DNA of 64,000 nucleotides from Schistocephalus solidus (GCA_017591395.1 WEDG01008943.1:62001-126000); one strand, 5' to 3'; positions 36,045-49,664 are shown, counted from the stretch's first letter. Notes: generated by a model from the sequence alone, not told the origin. Translations and numbers: made by a program.

Positions 36045-36990
36045 TTTAAGTGTACTTTCGATCCGAAAAGATTACTTAAGTTGGGTTGCAAGAGTAATTA
36101 TCATGCATCCTAATCCCATTATAGTTTATTCACGTCATGATACCAGGTTTTGAAACGGATTCTTTGCGACCGCCTGTAAGGAGCACACTACGTAAAAAAA
36201 CGATTACTAAACTTGTATGAACTTTTCCCATTGATTTCTGATGCCTTGTAAATTCAAATATATTTTATGGAAAAAAATGCACGAAAATATCCGTTTTGGA
36301 CTCATTTGGAAGAAACTTGAGTCTTCGAATTTTGTACTACCTTTTAGTTTTTAGGGTCTTTTTCCATTCCCGAAGCTTTTTACTCCTGATCTTTAGTTAC
36401 AGTTGCATTAAGAGTTTTTAAACTGTCTACATTCTGACTAAGGAAATCACACTTTTCTCTACGTTATGAGGAAGAGGTAACATAATACTCATAAAGTTTT
36501 GCAATTGACGTAGTGTTTGTTGTATACTTAGTAGAAAACACTAGTAAATTTATGGATACGAGGTATTATGAATGAAGGTTTCACGGCCTTGAAAAATTTT
36601 ATGATTTGGAAGTATTTTAAAACCAAAAGGTATCCTTTTTGAAGGATAAAATTTAAAGGGGGCGTAATGTGCTACCAAAAAAAGAACAAGAAATAATATT
36701 TTGTGCAGGTTTTTAAAAAAATATATATTTGGATACATAAGAGCATTGACAAGCCATGAAAAAAATGCATACTACAGAAGAAGACATTTTTTACAGAGAA
36801 AGCTTTTTGCAGGTGGTCGGAAGCACTCTCGTTCAAAAACCGGCATCCTGAGGTGACACTAATATCTTGAGATTAGGCTGCACGTCAAGCAATACTACAA
36901 ACCTACTCAATTAATTTGTTCGAATCTAAAACCCGTCTGAAAATTTCAGTTGACATTTCATGAAAGAAGGAATCTTCTGCAGTCACATCC
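36045..36990 (+). mobile_element. F-family foldback element, copy 2 (near complete)
   Basis: Left arm: GATTACTTAAGTTGGGTTGC, AATTATCATGCATCC, AAATTCAAATATATTTTATGG and ATATCCGTTTTGGACTCATTTGG. Right arm (inverted): AAGGATAAAATTTAAAGGGG, CGTAATGTGCTACCAAAAAA, AATATTTTGTGCA and GCAATACTACAAACC. The centre lies near 36510. No transposase was seen, so it is non-autonomous if mobile. Confidence 0.6.
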
Positions 36991-37389
36991 TCCCTTTCCC
37001 CGGGTTTACCTTCAATGAAAGGAGAGTGGCCTCTTTGTCGGTATCAGCCAGACTTGGATCTTGGGTCTGAACCCGGATTAATAGCGCCTAAAGTATCTGT
37101 ATTCTGTCATTCGTAATCTTAAGTACAGCACAGATGCTAAAATGCACCGCTTTTTCTTACTGGCTTTTTTTTCGTTTCGTGTGTCGCTGGATTAGGCGTG
37201 GTGGTCAATGCTCCGGCCACTGCCCTCAAAATTAGACAAGGGGACGGCAGCAGCCGCAGCGGTACCTGTAATAATCTTCAGTGTACTTTACATCTACCAG
37301 TGCAAGGCTTCATACACTTCAATGATACGGTTTTATTTGAATCTCAGAAAGGGATCATAAATGCTGCTTTTGAAATAGAAAGTAGGAAA
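36991..37389. other. Intron, no recognised feature
   Basis: Nothing was recognised; a 74-codon plus frame at 37198 looks like chance. Confidence 0.3.
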
Positions 37390-37800
37390 GGACTAGATGT
37401 GGCTTGGAAAGCTGCCAGTTGATGGTAAAACTCGCGCCTCGTAGTCAGTCAAGTATGTGTCTATGTGGAGTGGCTGACTGGTGGACTGAGAATCAGGCTG
37501 CAATATCTCCTTCTTCATGTGGCCTCTATGGCATTCCCACTCCACGGGATCCGAGCCGGGTTTGGCGGCACGCTGGGGGGTGGCTACGGCCGCGCAAGCC
37601 ACCTGCGCCTCTTCCGACTCTGGTCTTTGTGACTTGGTTCTGACACCGGACCCCGGTAAGAGAGGAGGAGAGAGTGCAGTAAATGCAGCGCAAGTCTACT
37701 ACCACTGTAAATTAAACCACGTGCAAGTCACCGTCCCTGATTCACAAAGCTGTTGAGCATATGGTGAACCTCAGCGGAAGCCATGGTCGAACTGTCAGAT
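37390..37800 (+). repeat. Solo R copy
   Basis: Well preserved: GTGGCTTGGAAAGCTGCC, GTGGAGTGGCTGACTGGTGG, CACTCCACGGGATCCGAGCC, GAGAGGAGGAGAGAGTGC and GTGCAAGTCACCGTCCCTG. There is no LINE coding sequence on either side. Confidence 0.7.
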
Positions 37801-39071
<1,271 letters not shown>

Positions 39072-39889
39072 CGTATTTCTGGGTCGTCTTAGAGCTGCGA
39101 AGAAAGCGTTCGGGGACGGGGGGGTGGTGTAGTCAGTCATGTGGCGGTCATAAAAAGTTCATAGTCCGTCTCAGCAAACAGAGCGTTTCTGTCTGGTTAC
39201 CGGGTTTCGTACGCCCGTGGTCTGACTCACGCTCTGCACGTGGGTTTGGTCTACCGTCTTCTTCTGCTGGGGAGCCAAACACGGGTAAAAAACGGAATTT
39301 AATCGGCTCGAGTTTATGGTAGGCTGCGGTTTTGGCCTCGTGAATCTGCTGATGTATCGGTTCGGTGTTGTAGGCTTCCAGTGCAGTCGGTTGCGAGCGA
39401 TTAGTCGACAGGCACGCACATCGACAATCACGGACTCAAGATAACAGCAAAAAGAATTACTGTTAAAAGAATTTGCGGCTCATGAGCAGTAGTTAACCGG
39501 AAAGGAAAACGGTACCTGGCACACAAAGTTAGTGTCCGGCAGCTGCTACAGAGAAACTTAGTTAAATGGACATAGCTTAGCCGCAGTCACGATTTAACCC
39601 ACCGAAAGACAGTGTTCTTTCGCCCCATAACCCCAATCAGACAAGTTTTTGCCCATTGAATTGCCAATAAACGCCTTATCTGCCCTAAAAGGGCGAGCAG
39701 ATGAGGAGATAGTAAACTGGCCCATCAGGTGGATTTCGCATTTCTACTCTATGCCCAAGACAAACCCGTCACACCCGTGTCCTCTGTCTACACTGGCTTC
39801 GAACCTTCTGTCCTCACACGGGCCTATTTGGTCAAATGGGTACCCGCATCACAGTCCAGACTGCTTCTCCTCACTTCGTCCTACGTGCA
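39072..39889. other. Intron, no recognised feature
   Basis: Nothing was recognised apart from a short minus-strand frame at 39431-39171 with no domain. Confidence 0.3.
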
Positions 39890-40270
39890 CGCAAGTTACA
39901 ACAGTTTGGCCATCGTTATCGACGATGTCCACCATGTGTTCTGGTGTACGCAGGGAAGGTGACTTGCGTCTGAATTACTGTATAATGATAGCGGACGTGC
40001 GAAGCATCTACCGCACTCTCTCCTCCCTAAGTTGCCTACGTCTGGTTTCAAGATGGAGCCAAGAAGACCAGATGTGGGATGGGGCGCAGGTGGCTGGCGC
40101 GGCTTGAGCCCGCACCTAGACATGTCACCCTCTATGTGCGGCAGTTATTGCGAGTGGACATCCTCAAATAACGCCTGTCGTGCCCTGATCTGGCTTCCCT
40201 GTTGGTTCAGCGTGACTCACGCGTGGCTCTTTGCAGGGGCAAGCCTGCATACACACCCTACATTGCACAC
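39890..40270 (-). repeat. R copy, B-end variant, inverted
   Basis: Plus-strand GACGATGTCCACC, GCATCTACCGCACTCTCTCC and AATAACGCCTGTCGTGCCCTG show the R end fused to the B block. Confidence 0.6.
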
Positions 40271-40509
40271 GAACCTACCCCGCAATACGCGCCTACACAG
40301 TAGCGCTCTACCAAACAGGATGCGTCACTCCTGCAGCAGGCATGCGGTTCATTTTGCTGGCACCTATATGGCTGGCTAAATGTCACGGATAAGAACGTGC
40401 GCTCACCCATATGGGAAAAAACATATCCTCCTTTTAGGCTGGTTGATTAGGAGGGAACTAAGTCGTGAGTGGCGCGCGTAGACGGACTGTTCAGTCTTCT
40501 CAGCCACGT

Positions 40510-40780
40510 TGTCCATTCTAACTGACATTTTGACAGTTGATTTTGACGAGGTCCTCCGTATTCTCCACAGCGAGATGGTTCAGGGACGGTCAATTGCGCG
40601 TGGATTAGTTTTTAGGGGTTGGTGCAGCGTGAACCTGAACCTATGCGGACCGTCATGCCCCCATGCTCGGCATATTTTATGGGAGCTCAACCCGAATAAC
40701 ACCTGTCATGCCCTGGTTTGACCCCGTGTTGGTTCAGCGCGTCCACCACGCGGTCCGTGTAGGAGGCACTCCATTCTAAC
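40510..40780 (-). repeat. R copy, B-end variant, inverted
   Basis: ATTTTGACGAGGTCCTCCGT, TTTATGGGAGCTCAACCCG and AATAACACCTGTCATGCCC mark R end plus B block, with a short middle. Confidence 0.55.
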
Positions 40781-40854
40781 CACCGGTTACCTGACAGACT
40801 TAGACAGTCAACTGCTACTTGGAGGAACAAAGAGCGAATGCGGACGCCTCTGTG

Positions 40855-41290
40855 GAGTCCGTCTTCAAAGCAGGGCTACGCGTTCCTCATTATAATAAAT
40901 CTGAAGCAATTGAATCTATCGCGACGTCCTAAACGCCATGGCTTCGAAAGATGCCAACTGACGGGACAACTAGGTCCTCATGGTGCTGAAGTGACTGGAG
41001 AACTCAGGGTTGGGCTGCAATGGTTCCTTCTTAATGTGGCCTTCATGACATTAGCACAACTGTGAGATCCGAACTGCCCTTCATGAGAGCTAGACGCATG
41101 CCGTGGAGACCTGGTCGTAGGCCGCACGCACAGACGAGTTGGTTAGCTTTGTCAACCACTACATCGGTGCCCAACTCCTCACTGCCTTACTATAAACTAA
41201 GCCCCGCGCAGGTCACCGGTGCCGCACTCAATCAACGGATCATGCGGTGAACGTCGTCAATTGTGATTTTCTAACTGTCCTGTCCATGCC
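40855..41290 (+). repeat. R copy facing the previous one
   Basis: CGACGTCCTAAACGCCATGG, GATGCCAACTGACGGGACAA and GGGCTGCAATGGTTCC are R blocks; the copy ends near GTCAATTGTGATTTTCTAACTG. It forms a head-to-head pair with 40510-40780. Confidence 0.55.
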
Positions 41291-42884
41291 TTGGCTGTTT
41301 TCCAGTCTCAAGTGTTGGAGGCCAGCTGAATAAGGGCGACAAAAGGTTGAGTTGGCTACCGTCCTAGCAGTCCAATATTTTTGAAGATACAGACACCTTT
41401 CGACCATCAGGAGGCTGATACGGAGGAGTGGACCGCCATCCAACATATTGGTGAAGTTACCCCCCCCCCTCCCCTAACGCAGAAGTCCAACTTTTTCACA
41501 CGGTTATGAAGCAATTTTCGTCTGCTGCCTGACCCAAAGATCTCACCAGGCTTGGCAAAAACAGCTCGACGCAGTAAACACTCGTCGGACCTTCGCATCA
41601 CTCGCAGCGATCACTTAAGGAAATCGGCCATTAGGCTAGCTGACTGCTCCAGTGGTCGTTTATGACTACCTTTTTCGTCCCAACGATGACTGGACAGAAG
41701 CCCGTCCCTTTTGGCCCAAAACGCTAGAGATAAGAGAAAACGGAAATTGCCTGCGAGTGTCCGGTTCAAGTTTCATGAAGGTATTACACATCGTCCTGAA
41801 AATAGTGCAGTAAATAGGTAGCCTCTACAGGGATAAATACTTTTTTGCTGTGGAGTTGCTCACTACAGTAAATTAAACTTCTGCGTGCTAGAGGAGGGGC
41901 TTCGACGAAAATTGGCTGATGTGGCATGCTAGAAATCCAGATCAGAATCCCTGCAATGGGGGCGGGGGCGATGCCATCGACCCGGATCTTACCTAATCTC
42001 TCACCGGCTTCAGTTTTCCTACCGATACTGACGAAATATCGAACAATTTTGGAAAACGAAATTTCACACAGAGAAAGGCACTTGAATGGGTACAACCAGC
42101 CTAAGACTGCCTGAGAGCAGGATCGTCTTTAACTGAGCATCTTTCCAGGCAAGTACAAAGAGTTCACTGAGAAGGAAGGCATGGCATTTCGATGTTCATG
42201 GTAGGGTTTCCTTGGCTTTACCTGGCTCCAGTGAAGAATTATTGTAAAAACGTTGGCATAACCAACTCAACGAATGTGCTTTCATGCCTGGCTTGGCACC
42301 GACCTAGCAGTTCAATTACCTATAAAAGAGCCTAACAAGCGATTGAGGTAATACGGCATAATGAATGTTGTCCACGCTCAGACAGGGCATCACCCGCTGT
42401 CGAACAACAGAGGCAGTGCACTTTAAGGGAGCATGATGAAGAGAGGTGAATGAGAGGACTTCCATTCTGGAATTCGGAGGTTACAGGAAACCACGCCTCG
42501 TCCTCCTCCTTTACTGGCGTCACTAAGGCGACCCGTGAAACTGCTGTCAAACGAGCCACGGCCTAGCCGACGTTTCGGAACGACTGCGGGCCACCTTATG
42601 CGCGCTTTGGTTGGACATATCCGGGGAATGACGGCGTGAAAGCCTTTTTCCTGCACTCGCAAAAACAAAATCTGGGATTTTGGGGCGAAGTCAGTGAGGA
42701 TAAATCGAAGGTCAATTAGGTACTTTTTCTAGGTACAAGAGTACGGGGATATAGTTGCAAAGAAAACTCGGGATACTGCATTGCAAGAAATAAATACAAA
42801 TTAGGTGTACAGCAGCAGCTAGGCATTTGAAGGCTCACTTAAGGATCACAGGCAGTTCTTCGTGGGCATAGGCACTCTTTGCAT
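41291..42884. other. Intron, no recognised feature
   Basis: Short frames on both strands (42095-41784 -, 42668-42423 -) carry no motif. A C-run lies near 41461. Confidence 0.3.
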
Positions 42885-43065
42885 GGTTATGGCTGGCTCA
42901 TGACGGTTAATAAGCCAGAAATTGCCATTCCAGCCTCCCTTGTCCTGCGTGTAACACTGGAGGCAGTGGGGCTGCTGGTGGGGCTCGATATTGATCCCCA
43001 AGACACAAGTATGTCTCGTATCGCGATCGGTGAGCGCCTTTCAACCATTCTTAATAAATTCAATC
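42885..43065 (+). mobile_element. S-family SINE body
   Basis: TTATGGCTGGCTCATGACGG, AATAAGCCAGAAATTGCC, CCTCCCTTGTCCTG and ATCGGTGAGCGCC. No head is visible. Confidence 0.55.
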
Positions 43066-43134
43066 GCAATTGAGAGGACGAGGTTGTGGCTCGGTGCTCA
43101 GGGCTTTTGATTTCTAGGTATGGATACCTTTTAT

Positions 43135-43510
43135 GGCCACCTAAATAGGACACGAGATTAGGATACACCCCACCCGCTTAACAAAGGTGGCCTTACGGTG
43201 CATTTCAGGAAGGGTAAATATACCCGTGTCTTAACGCTGACATCAACCCTAACATAAAACGAAACTGTCACCTGACTCTTGAACCTAGCCCTATCATAAA
43301 CCTAAACCATACAGATAACACAATAGTAACCTTAACCCTAGCCTAATCGTGACCCTAACCTCAACTGTGACCTTAACCTCAAATTTAAACCTAACCCTAA
43401 ACTTAACGCTAATCCTCACCTTAATCCTAAACATAAGTTCCTTGGAATTTATCCCAAAGCCACATTTATTGTGGGTGGTTCCTTTTCTCGTGTTCTGTTT
43501 AGGCTGCCGT
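43135..43510 (+). mobile_element. T-family element, copy C (complete)
   Basis: Left end GGCCACCTAAATAGGACACG is the inverse of the right end CGTGTTCTGTTTAGGCTGCC. Inside are TGCATTTCAGGAAGGGT, a 200-base degenerate CCCTAA tract (43240-43435) and CCTTGGAATTTATCCC. No ORF. Confidence 0.65.
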
Positions 43511-43534
43511 ACAAGGCACCCTGACCGGCGTGCA

Positions 43535-43690
43535 TTTAAAAGCCGGCATCCTGTCGTGTATCCAATATGACGACATTACGCCGCAGGCAGATCAATATTA
43601 CAACCCCACTTAAGTAATTCTCCCTAAACCAAAATGCATTTCAGAATTTCAGTTGATCCTTCATGAGGTCCTTCACTGACAGTAGTTGCA
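43535..43690 (+). repeat. F right-arm fragment
   Basis: AAAGCCGGCATCCTGTCGTG, ATATTACAACCCCACTTAAG and ATTTCAGTTGATCC match the F right end. Confidence 0.5.
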
Positions 43691-43933
43691 TACAACAGAG
43701 GAGGTACCGACTGATAATGGGGGTAGAATGATATAGAAATGTTTTGTAGCGCAGTTACCCTCATTCAGGCAAGCATTACCCTTACCGCCATCTGGAACTA
43801 GATGTGAAACCATGCGCACACACACGCGGCACAGATGGTTTGGAAATATATTAATAAATCCCAGAACTGCAGCGGCAAAATGCCAGGTGGTGAAGTGGTT
43901 AGATTATGTGCTTATGACCCATCCGATAGAAGC

Positions 43934-43968
43934 CATCTGTGTCGTGTGTGTGCGTGTGTGTGATTGTA
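43934..43968 (+). repeat. Short GT-rich run
   Basis: GTCGTGTGTGTGCGTGTGTG-like sequence. Confidence 0.6.
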
Positions 43969-44084
43969 TTTACTGCGCTGTGTGTGCGTGCTCATGGTTT
44001 CACATGGCGGTTCCAGATGGCAATGATTGCCTGAATGAAGGTAATTGCGCCCAACACAGTTCTGTATCATTCTACTCCCATTAT

Positions 44085-44165
44085 CCTGAAATGCACCGTA
44101 AGGCCATCTATTTTAAGCGGGCGGGACGGTTCCTATTACCGTGTCCTATTTATGCGCCCATACGA
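44085..44165 (+). repeat. Solo T terminal repeat
   Basis: GAAATGCACCGTAAGGCC, TTTTAAGCGGGCGGGACGG and CGTGTCCTATTTATGCGCCC match one end of T copies C and D, with no core. Confidence 0.55.
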
Positions 44166-44189
44166 GGAATCCATACCTGCACGCCTACT

Positions 44190-44650
44190 GATTTTTGATA
44201 ACTTTATAAATATAAATATATTTTATAGAAAAAATGATCTAAAGTCCTTCCTTGTATTTATTTGCTAGCCAGTCATATCTTCTTTAAATTTTATGCTCGA
44301 AGAAAGGTCATATTTCAGTTTTGAAAAAGTTTGCACATTCGCGAATAATTTCAAGCCCGCTTTTCCGTTACTATTGCGTTTAGGGTTTTCAGTCCATAAG
44401 CTGTATGCTTTCTCTGTAATGAAAAGTGTACATTCCTAGATGCCACTAAGAAGATGCCGCTCAAAACGTTTCGCAATGAATGTGGGCTCTGGTAGATACT
44501 TCGTGAGGTCGGTATGACTCCCTCTGAACTGAAAGCACACAGCTTATAAACTGAAAACCTTTAACAACGGCAAATTGGGCTCAAAATTATTTGGAAGTCT
44601 GAAAACTCTTCAAACCCGAAATATAGCCTTTCTTTGAGTACAAGTTTGAA
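44190..44650 (+). mobile_element. F-family foldback element with clear palindrome
   Basis: The arm 44290-44415 (GAAGAAAGGTCATATTTCAG, TTTAGGGTTTTCAGTCCATAAG, CTGTATGCTTTC) is the inverse of 44525-44640 (GAAAGCACACAGCTTATAAA, CTGAAAACC, AATATAGCCTTTCTTT). The unpaired centre is about 110 bases. Confidence 0.6.
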
Positions 44651-44869
44651 TTATTGTTGATCGGTGCCCTCAGCCGAGTGGGTCAAAGGAATTATTCAAA
44701 TTTGTCAACATCCACTACTAATTAATTGTGCCCGATAGGCATCTGGTGGATTCGAGATTGATTGCTTAGGAAATCCTGCTTGTGCAGTCAGCTTACTGCA
44801 AAAGAATAGGCGGAGTCCACACGTCGTAATACGCTGGGCGGGTAATTTGATCCAAGTGTGATTAAACTT

Positions 44870-44965
44870 AGGGCTCCCGATGGGGGCCTCGAATCTCAGT
44901 TGGCTAGAGCGTTGGCTGTACTAAAGCCTTCCCTTTGCTGTCGTGGGTTTGAATCCTACCCAGGC
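44870..44965 (+). mobile_element. tRNA-like SINE head
   Basis: CTCAGTTGGCTAGAGCG (D-arm/A box), a stem GGCT...AGCC with a seven-base loop, a 12-base variable region and GTGGGTTTGAATCCTAC (T-arm/B box). The acceptor stem pairs only partly (GCCT/AGGC), so a SINE or tRNA relic is more likely than a tRNA gene. Confidence 0.5.
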
Positions 44966-47889
44966 TACAGCGTTTTTACGATTGATTCAAATCTAATTAC
45001 AATAATGATTCGTTATATTCAAAAACTGTGTATTCAAAATCAAATACGCTTTCCACTTCGACGAGGATCGTCGGTCTGCAATTTTGAAAGAAAGGGATTA
45101 GTAGAGAAAAACGTTCACTGGCAGCACCAGACTAATCTCGATCACTTGGAGTGGATGGGAAAGGTTCAAGAGTTTGGGGCATGGGTGCCACGTGTTTTAT
45201 AGGTACACAAAAAGCATCGGTGGTTCACTGTTACAGCCGATTAACTGGCGCGGCACAATGGCACCCTTGGGTAAAAAAGCTTATTTCTCCATCACACGGT
45301 CACTGGTGATGGGAAATGGTGTCTCTATGCAAATATCAAGCAGAGAAAGGAATGAATGGGCGAAGAAGAGCAAGCAAACCCCTGTCGAAGCAGGACCTTC
45401 TTCTTGAGAAATCAAAATTTGCATGTGGTGGGATTAGGTTGACATCATCTATTATGTGGTGTTCCAGCGAAACCAGACGGTGAACAGAAATATACACGCA
45501 GCCCAACAGCGTTTTTTAAACGAATAAATTCAGAAAAAATCATCCCATTATGCGTTGAGAATGGCCGTGCAACTGGCATGCGAGTTACTCCATTTTAAAG
45601 TGGGCTTGCGCAGCGTCTGCCTAGCTCGCATTGTTCATAATTGAGATGACTGGAGATAGGTCAACTGTATTTCAGAATCCCAGTGAAAATTTAATGAGAC
45701 CATTCACCAGACTGAATATGTACGAACGTTCTTATTCTAGATATATTGTCACATTTATCATATCCAGAAGAAGAGGAAGCGGCGGGTTCAACGGCCAACC
45801 TGTATTTGTGTTGACATTTCAAAAATGTTAACCTTCTCATCATCATGGTTGCAGTGGCTGTTAGTCCCTTGCAGGCTTCTCCAAATTTTTATGTGTGTGG
45901 AAACATCCTAGGTTTCGACTGGGCAAGTATTCGCAAAAAAGCGTAGGCAGCTGACACATGGAGAGAGGAGAGGGCGCAAGCATGCATCCTTATTTTACCC
46001 ACGAGGTTCAACTTCGGCTCCTAAAATTCGGTGGCCTTTAATGTGTGTCCCACTTGGTTAACTTCTTGCCCTACCGCTTCGAAAGTATGACTTCCCCTCG
46101 CCCCCACTTACCTCCCCTTCCCCACAGATGGCCCAGTTTGCAGCTGGCGGCGGCGGCTCATATGACTGTGTGGTCGGACTATACAGCTTGCAGCTGCCTC
46201 AGCAAGTCGGTTCAAGTAAAGCGCTGTGTGTAGCAAAGCCGATTTTCCGTCTTTAGGCTCAGCCCGGGTCACTGACACGCTAACGCCACCGAAGAAAATT
46301 AAACGTCTCTCTAGCCTGTTGGACACGCTGGTTCCTCTTCGAAAGACAGCCAAACTCAACCGAGTGATAAACTCCGTACACGTCAATGTCGTGACGTAGG
46401 ATCATCGGTTTGGAAACAAAACTGGAACGACGATTAGCTCCACCAGGGGAACGCATCCTAGGAAGCCTGGACATCCGATTTTCTCGAACCTCTAATAAAT
46501 CAGAGAAATGCACACATAATTTGTATTTCCACCTGCACATCTTCTCGGAATTCTTCACTGGTTAGACCGGGGTCTCCTTAACGTTCAGTTTTCCTTTTGA
46601 CTCCAGTGTAAAAATTCATCAGGGCGGATATAGAGACTGCATAAAATGAAACGGGATGGTATGCAAAAAAATCTGTAAAGCGGGTTTTACGGCGGGAGGA
46701 AACAGGCAGTGGCAGTAACATCCTTTCTTACTGTCAACTTTACAGCCCCAAAGATGGTATTGCTGTGGGAAAAATAGACAAGTGAGATCAGTCCGTACTA
46801 CAGCTGGAGCCAAAAGAGTTTCAGGAAAAAAAAGTAATTCAACTATGGCATCCTGATCGGCCAATGGAACACACATTCAAGCTGTAAACGACCATTCAGA
46901 AGCTGCCATCAGCGGCTGTTTGTTGCCGCATGCAGACTTTGCTAACCGGATGGGTAGAGAAAGCGACAGACGAAACAGGCGAGAAGTATAGAGAAATGTC
47001 TTGAAACACTTCGACCCAGGATTATGCAGGGCGGCGCGACTTTTTAATGGGGATAGGGAAAAAAAGGAACTCTGCCTGTTCGACTGCATTGAGGAAGATC
47101 TGACCCTCATCCTGACCGTATTGTTGGTCAATGCAAGTGGAAATGCTCGAGAATGGATGGAGAGAGAGAGAGACGCCTGACTGCCCATAAACAGACACTT
47201 GCAGTATGGAATTTTGTTCAAAAAGAATCAAGCACGCACCGCCGCCCCCCTCCCCCAGGCCTGCATTGCGGAAAAAGGTAAAGATCGTAGAACATTGGTG
47301 GAGCCTCGACGTGCCGGGCGCCGAATCAGACGTTGATTACCGCTCGCTGAAACGACAAAAATGGACGGAAGGGCGCCAGGATAGCCTGCCTATACGATGG
47401 CAAATAAGTGAGATCGGAGAGCCACTTTTAAGGAACTGCAGGACAGGCGTTGGTTCAAGTGCCTGTCAGTGACGCCTGGTCGCTCCCGATAAGCCAAACT
47501 AAAGCGAACCTCATCATCTTTCACTCAACCTAAACAAATAATGCCGAAGATAGCGCTAAACTGTAAAAATAACGGAACAAAAGAGGAACTAGTTAAGAAT
47601 CGTTCGGATTCTTCGTTGGCAACCGAGATAGACTGTCCCTGCAAAGGTTGTGTGCGTGGCTTCAGCAGCAAGGCTTATCTAATCTTGGTGATCTCCCTGG
47701 TAACTGCCATACTCCTTGCATACATATCCTACTTCCTTGTCTTTCATCACCGTATTTACTTATCTACTTTCCATATAGTTCGTCCGTCTCTTCGATTTTT
47801 CATTGCTGCCAAGCTTATGCACCCCTGTTGTTCATTGTACCAAAACAAACTTAAATCACCACAGGGCAGTTGAATTCGCCACCGCCTGC
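44966..47889. other. Intron, no recognised gene
   Basis: A 110-codon plus frame at 47541-47873 holds CPCKGCVRGF and a hydrophobic stretch. It might be a decayed finger of another element, but the match is too weak to call. Minus frames at 46876-46619 and 47221-46877 look like chance. Confidence 0.3.
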
Positions 47890-48290
47890 CTTACCACTAG
47901 TTCGACCGTCGATTTTTGCGATGTTCACCACATGCTCCAGAGTATGGTGGTACAGAGACGGTCACATACGCGTGGATCAGTTTTGAGTGACATTAGACTT
48001 GCGCTGCAACTACCGCACGCTCATTTGCCTCATCCATCTGTGCCTGGTACCAAGACAGGGCGAGCGCAGATAGCTGGCGCGGCCAGAGACGCTCCTGACC
48101 GTGCGACCACACCTGAATCAGATCCCACGGAGTGGGACTGTAATAAATGCTAAAAGTGGCCGATGCGGTGTGAGTCTGCACCTACGCGTTTCAACATGCC
48201 TTTTCCTATGTTCGACATTTTTTATGGGAGATCAACCCGAATATCGCCTGTCGTACCCTGATTTGGCTAGTGCTATAACGAAGATTATCA
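47890..48290 (-). repeat. R copy, B-end variant, inverted
   Basis: TAGTTCGACCGTCGATTTTTG, ACGGTCACATACGCGTGGAT, GGGAGATCAACCCGAATATC and CGCCTGTCGTACCCTG match the R end and B block. Confidence 0.6.
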
Positions 48291-48889
48291 TTCCATTATA
48301 CCATTAACACTACTTTCCATAAACGTAAAAATAAATGTCCTGTTAACTTTCCTAGTCATCCATGATCTACTTTTACTAGAGATCGGCGTCTGCGAGACCT
48401 TCACAAATTGATATTTTAAGGGTCATGAGCATGAGATGCAGAGGCGCCAATCGGTGGGCTTCTGTGTACAGCACTTGGCTAACAAGGCGCTCCGCTGTCA
48501 CTGAAAGTAGACGACCATTTAGAAAATAAGACTGATAATCGAAGAGAGCTACACCAAGAGCCCCAAGCTACCTTTATCTTCAGTACAACGAACAGGCGCC
48601 CAACTGTGTTGAGGTGTGATGACTGGAAAAACACCTCTGTAAAGGAAAGAGAAGCAGGGAGGCAGGTGGTAAAAGGGAAGCTCCTCAAAGTGTTTTGGAC
48701 GAGACAAGTTATAGGGTGACTTTTTTGCTGCGCAGTCGGTTTGTTTCTTCACAGTCCCCCTCTGAAAAAACATAACTTTCCAGCTCAAATACTTGTCTTT
48801 GTATATTTTCTGATAGGTATCCCTTCCCTACCCACACACCCAACAGCGCTTTCGGGCGGGCAAATCGACTGGCGCAGGGCACGACGCCA
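48291..48889. other. Intron, no recognised feature
   Basis: Nothing was recognised. Confidence 0.3.
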
Positions 48890-49664
48890 CAGGAGCAGTC
48901 AAGGGCGGGTGGTCTGGTCTGGTGGTCTGAGAGTCGGGCTGCGATGGCTCCTTCTTAACGTGACCTCTGGCTATCTCACACATGTGAGATGTAAGCCGTT
49001 CAACCCCCTAAAGTGTGAAATCCTGGTGCTCGTGTTTGGAGGGCCAGGTCGTGTACGTAGTATACGTAGACGAGGTCACCAGCAGCTGCGCCCACTTCTG
49101 CATCAGACAACTGACCGGCTCGGACAGTGGTTTGACTGTGGTGGTGGGGGAGAGAGTGAGTTCGACGGCTCAGCGCATGTTCCACACTATAAACAATCTG
49201 ACACGCTTGAAACTATCACGGTGTGCTAAAATCCGTTGCTTGAAAGGTTGCCAACTGACGGGATAACTCAGACCGCGTGGTAAGCCCAATGTGTGTTTTG
49301 TGTGGAGTGGCTGAATGGCGGTCTGACAGTCAGGCTGCAATGGCTCCTTCTTAATGTGGCCTTTATGGCCCTCCCACTCCGTGGGATCCGAGCCAGGTGT
49401 GGTGGTACGCCCAGGAGCGGCTACGGCCGCGCCAACCACTTGCGCCCTATCCAATCTCCGGTCTTCTTGACTCTGTCATGACACCGGGCTCAGGTGGGGG
49501 AGGAGGAGAGTGTGCGGTAGATGCAGCGAAAGTCGACTATCACTTTAAACTAAATCCCGCACAAGTCACCCTCCCTGCACCACCCTTCCGTGGAGAATAC
49601 GTTGGACCTCATCGAAATCGACGGTCGAACTGTTATGTGTGTGTGTGTACGTGCGTGCGTGCGT
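48890..49664 (+). repeat. R modules directly upstream of LINE copy 3
   Basis: Two modules (starting near 48915 and 49230) are collinear with 7030-7775 of copy 1. They end in GACGGTCGAACTGTTATGTG and a GTGCGTGC run that joins the LINE 5' UTR at about 49670, in the same orientation. Confidence 0.75.

Noticed and set aside
44870..44965. Functional tRNA gene.
   Set aside because: Acceptor stem only partly pairs and the variable region is oversized; better explained as a SINE head.
47541..47873. Zinc-finger/membrane protein gene.
   Set aside because: Only one CxxxC-like motif with no paired His, and no flanking support.
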